DNA of 55,524 nucleotides, taken from positions 1 through 55,524 of the forward strand of contig JANXRM010000477.1 in NCBI GenBank assembly GCA_025353015.1, given 5' to 3'. Below the pieces are notes generated by a model. It made no database searches. It was not told where the DNA came from and saw only the letters and a list, made by a program, of their open reading frames with translations. Shown here piece by piece: positions 53,360 through 55,524 of the stretch (position 1 is its first letter; each line of letters begins with the position of its first letter). Position numbers and translations under genes: made by a program. The stretch comes from Hyphomicrobiales bacterium. Its GTDB lineage: Bacteria > Pseudomonadota > Alphaproteobacteria > Rhizobiales > Hyphomicrobiaceae.

Positions 53360-54409
53360 TCAAGCCTTCTCTGCGTCGAGGAAAACGGCCGGTGGCGCCT
53401 TGTTCTTCGTGGCTAGCCACGGCGGGACCGGCAAGTTCTTCGAACGCAGAAATTCCGGGTTGAAGAGTTTCGACTGATAGCGCGTGCCGTAGTCGCAGAG
53501 GATCGTCACGATCGTCTTACCAGGCCCGAGATCACGCGCAAGCCGGATGGCGCCGGCCACGTTGACGCCCGACGATGAGCCGAGGCAAAGCCCCTCGTGC
53601 TGCAGCAACTGGAACACGATCTCCACGCCCTCGGCATCGGGGATGAGGTAGGAGCGGTCGATGACGGCGCCCTCCAGGTTCTTGGTGATACGGCCCTGGC
53701 CGATGCCCTCGGTGATCGAGGAGCCTTCGGATTTGAGCTCGCCCGTCGTGTAGTAAGCATGCAGTGCTGCGCCCGGCGGGTCTGCCAACGCAATCTGGAT
53801 ATCGCGGCGTCTGGCCTTCAGCCCCATGGAAACGCCAGCCAGCGTTCCGCCCGAGCCCACTGCTGAAACAAAGCCGTCGATGCGGCCTTGCGTTTCCGAC
53901 CAGATCTCCTCGGCTGTCGTGACGATATGGGCCTCGCGGTTGGCGACATTGTCGAACTGGTTGGCCCAGACCGCGCCATTAGGTTCGGTTTTCGCCAGTG
54001 CCTCTGCCAGCCGCGCCGAATATTTCACGTAGTTGTTCGGATTTTTGTACGGGACAGCCGGCACCTCCACCAGCTCGGCGCCGAGCAAGCGAAGCGTGTC
54101 CTTCTTCTCCTGGCTTTGCGTTTCCGGAATGACGATCACCGTGCGGAAGCCGAGTGCATTGCCGATGACGGCAAGGCCAATGCCGGTATTGCCCGCCGTG
54201 CCCTCCACGATCGTGCCGCCAGGTCGAAGCGTACCCAATTTGACCGCGTCCCGGATCATGTACAACGCAGCCCGGTCCTTGACCGATTGGCCGGGGTTCA
54301 TGAACTCCGCCTTGCCGAGGATCGTGCAACCGGTGATCTCGGAAGCGTGCTTCAATTTGATCAGCGGCGTGTTGCCGACGGCGGCGACAACGCCATCCTT
54401 GATGGTCAC
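53360..54409 (-). CDS. cysK: Cysteine synthase (O-acetylserine sulfhydrylase) family
   Basis: A 349-aa fold-type II PLP enzyme: VGNTPLIKLKHASEITGC, the PLP lysine in EFMNPGQSVKDRAAL, the substrate loop EGTAGNTGIGLAV, the phosphate loop SAVGSGGTLAGV and the late GSSSGVNVAG. It makes cysteine from O-acetylserine and sulfide. It is longer than E. coli CysK, with a C-terminal extension after LCDYGTRYQSKLFNPEFL, typical of alphaproteobacterial copies. The start appears to be GTG 54409 with GAGGAG 8 nt upstream. It is divergent from the FAH gene. Confidence 0.93.
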   Translation of the reverse strand: MTIKDGVVAAVGNTPLIKLKHASEITGCTILGKAEFMNPGQSVKDRAALYMIRDAVKLGTLRPGGTIVEGTAGNTGIGLAVIGNALGFRTVIVIPETQSQEKKDTLRLLGAELVEVPAVPYKNPNNYVKYSARLAEALAKTEPNGAVWANQFDNVANREAHIVTTAEEIWSETQGRIDGFVSAVGSGGTLAGVSMGLKARRRDIQIALADPPGAALHAYYTTGELKSEGSSITEGIGQGRITKNLEGAVIDRSYLIPDAEGVEIVFQLLQHEGLCLGSSSGVNVAGAIRLARDLGPGKTIVTILCDYGTRYQSKLFNPEFLRSKNLPVPPWLATKNKAPPAVFLDAEKA

Positions 54410-54509
54410 GGGAGGGACTCCTCGGGCTTCGGCACGGGTCGATTGTAGTGGGCCGGTGACATGCGATGGCCCCAACCTAGTGCGTTGGGCGCGGGAAGTG
54501 AAGCCGCAG

Positions 54510-54535
54510 GTGCCAGCCGGAGGAGCCGGTGGCAC
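54510..54535. other. Hairpin in the cysK/FAH divergent region
   Basis: GTGCCAGCCGG-AGGA-GCCGGTGGCAC can form a roughly 10-bp stem with one bulged base, between two divergent genes. It may lie in a 5' leader or be an operator; nothing further supports either. Confidence 0.3.
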
Positions 54536-54675
54536 TTCCGCTCCGGTTATGGCGATCCGGGCCGTCCAATTTCGGCATTCATTCCGGCTGGACACCCGCG
54601 CGGCTGCGGCCTACCCATAAGCGATCCAATTTTCCAACTCTCAAATTCACACGACACAACCAGGAGCGAAACCTC

Positions 54676-55524
54676 ATGAAGCTTGTCCGTTTTGGCGCGC
54701 CCGGCGCCGAGAAGCCCGGCCTTGTTGAATCGACCGGCACTATTCGTGACCTCTCGGGTCACGTCAAAGACATCAATGGCGACGTGCTGTCGCCGGCGTC
54801 ACTCGCGCACCTGAAAACCATCGATCCCAAGAGCCTGCCGGAAGCGCCCAAAGGCGTGCGCCTCGGCTGTCCGGTCGGCAACGTGCGCAACTTCATGGCC
54901 ATTGGCCTCAACTATGCCGATCACGCGGCCGAAGCCGGCATGCCCATTCCGACCGAGCCGATCATTTTCTACAAGCTGACCAACTGCCTCTCGGGACCCA
55001 ACGACGATGTCATGATCCCGCGCGGCTCGACCAAGCTCGATTGGGAATTGGAGATCGCCTTCGTCGTCGGGAAGCGCTCCCGCTATGTCGAGTTGAAGGA
55101 CGCCGCCAGCCACATCGCCGGCTACACAATCTGCAACGACGTCTCGGAGCGGAATTTCCAGATCGAGCGCGGCGGCCAATGGATGAAGGGCAAATGCGCG
55201 GAAACGTTCGGTCCGGTCGGCCCCTGGCTCGTGACGTCGGACGAGGTCATGGACGTCAACAATCTGCCGATGCACCTTGATCTCAACGGAAAGCGCATGC
55301 AGACCGGCTCGACCAAGACAATGATCTTCAAGTGCGATTTCATTCTGCACTACGTCTCGCAGTTCATGGTGCTGGAGCCCGGCGACATCGTCACCACGGG
55401 AACGCCTCCGGGCGTCGGTCTCGGCATGAAGCCGCAGCCGATGTTCCTGAAAGCTGGCGATGTGATGACGCTCTCGATCGAAGGCCTCGGCAGCCAGAGC
55501 CAGAAGGTCGTGCCGTTCAAGCTT
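54676..55524 (+). CDS. FAH-family (fumarylacetoacetase-like) hydrolase, cut by the right edge near its C-terminus
   Basis: 283 codons are present with no stop; family members of this kind are about 280-285 aa, so almost all of it is here. The metal site shows LDWELEIAFVVGK (E-x-E) and an upstream GLNYADHAAEAGMP, the conserved SG segment reads SGPNDDVMIPRGSTKLD, and the lid region includes CNDVSERNFQ and TTGTPPGVGLG. Members hydrolyse C-C bonds in beta-diketone acids, or act as ureidoglycolate lyase or 2-keto-3-deoxy acid enzymes. AGGAG lies 9 nt before the ATG. It is not in the ORF track because it has no stop. Confidence 0.88.
   Translation, partial: MKLVRFGAPGAEKPGLVESTGTIRDLSGHVKDINGDVLSPASLAHLKTIDPKSLPEAPKGVRLGCPVGNVRNFMAIGLNYADHAAEAGMPIPTEPIIFYKLTNCLSGPNDDVMIPRGSTKLDWELEIAFVVGKRSRYVELKDAASHIAGYTICNDVSERNFQIERGGQWMKGKCAETFGPVGPWLVTSDEVMDVNNLPMHLDLNGKRMQTGSTKTMIFKCDFILHYVSQFMVLEPGDIVTTGTPPGVGLGMKPQPMFLKAGDVMTLSIEGLGSQSQKVVPFKL

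Noticed and set aside
55519-55524. AAGCTT at the right end as evidence of a HindIII-cloned insert
   Set aside because: A six-base site at an edge can occur by chance, and it is in frame as part of the FAH C-terminus (VPFKL).

Overview
The window reads as one continuous, high-GC alphaproteobacterial chromosome segment, most likely from the order Hyphomicrobiales (Rhizobiales). The lineage call is an inference. It rests on a circularly permuted two-piece tmRNA gene (tag ANDNYAEAALAA), an alphaproteobacterial-type SspB, a short prolyl-tRNA synthetase without the inserted editing domain, DUF1244, the gpmA-dapB neighbourhood and the hisC-tyrC overlap. Almost all of it is ordinary chromosomal metabolism. 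There is no prophage, CRISPR array, transposase gene, rRNA or tRNA that I can see.

Layout: 1-1.5 kb is a broken left edge, where an internal argG fragment (minus) abuts a 5'-truncated NHL-repeat gene, followed by an SMP-30 lactonase-like gene. 1.7-5.6 kb holds a periplasmic binding protein and a queuosine set (queF, a YhhQ-type precursor transporter, queC) with two small genes. 5.6-15.6 kb is a minus-strand run of Sel1-repeat protein, ThiE-like protein, acyl-CoA dehydrogenase and a complete dipeptide/oligopeptide ABC transporter. 15.8-19.6 kb has a nitroreductase, a uracil-DNA glycosylase and a divergent ETF-ubiquinone oxidoreductase. 19.7-26.2 kb is a minus-strand cluster: a ThDP enzyme, an alpha/beta hydrolase, a luciferase-like flavoenzyme, a second ThDP enzyme, an N-formylglutamate amidohydrolase and DUF1244. 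A candidate structured RNA or attenuator lies upstream of it. 27-30.4 kb is proS-lolC-lolD. 30.4-35.4 kb holds an MFS transporter, a Kv-type channel, a CMD-family protein, a dienelactone-hydrolase-like protein and a CPBP protease. 35.4-36.7 kb is ssrA followed directly by sspB. 36.8-43.1 kb is an acyl-CoA block (SDR, PccA-like carboxylase, cyclase, ADP-forming acyl-CoA synthetase). 43.3-47.4 kb has small membrane proteins, gpmA, dapB, ppa and an exported protein. 47.5-51.2 kb has a GNAT, hisC-tyrC and chaC. 51.7-55.5 kb has sseA-alaX-cysK and a divergent FAH-family gene cut by the right edge.

The most interesting signals are non-coding. First, ssrA is split into an acceptor piece and a coding piece, and the discarded spacer between them is filled by a GGGATCA-type inverted repeat; a relative of that repeat, with a 21-nt near-identical core, sits immediately before chaC. 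Second, two GTAG-headed inverted palindrome pairs look like REP/BIME elements, one of them lying inside the ABC transporter operon. Third, a minus-strand hairpin-rich region with a terminator lies ahead of the ThDP/flavoenzyme cluster. Finally, ssrA and sspB, which supply the degradation tag and its ClpXP adaptor, are neighbours.
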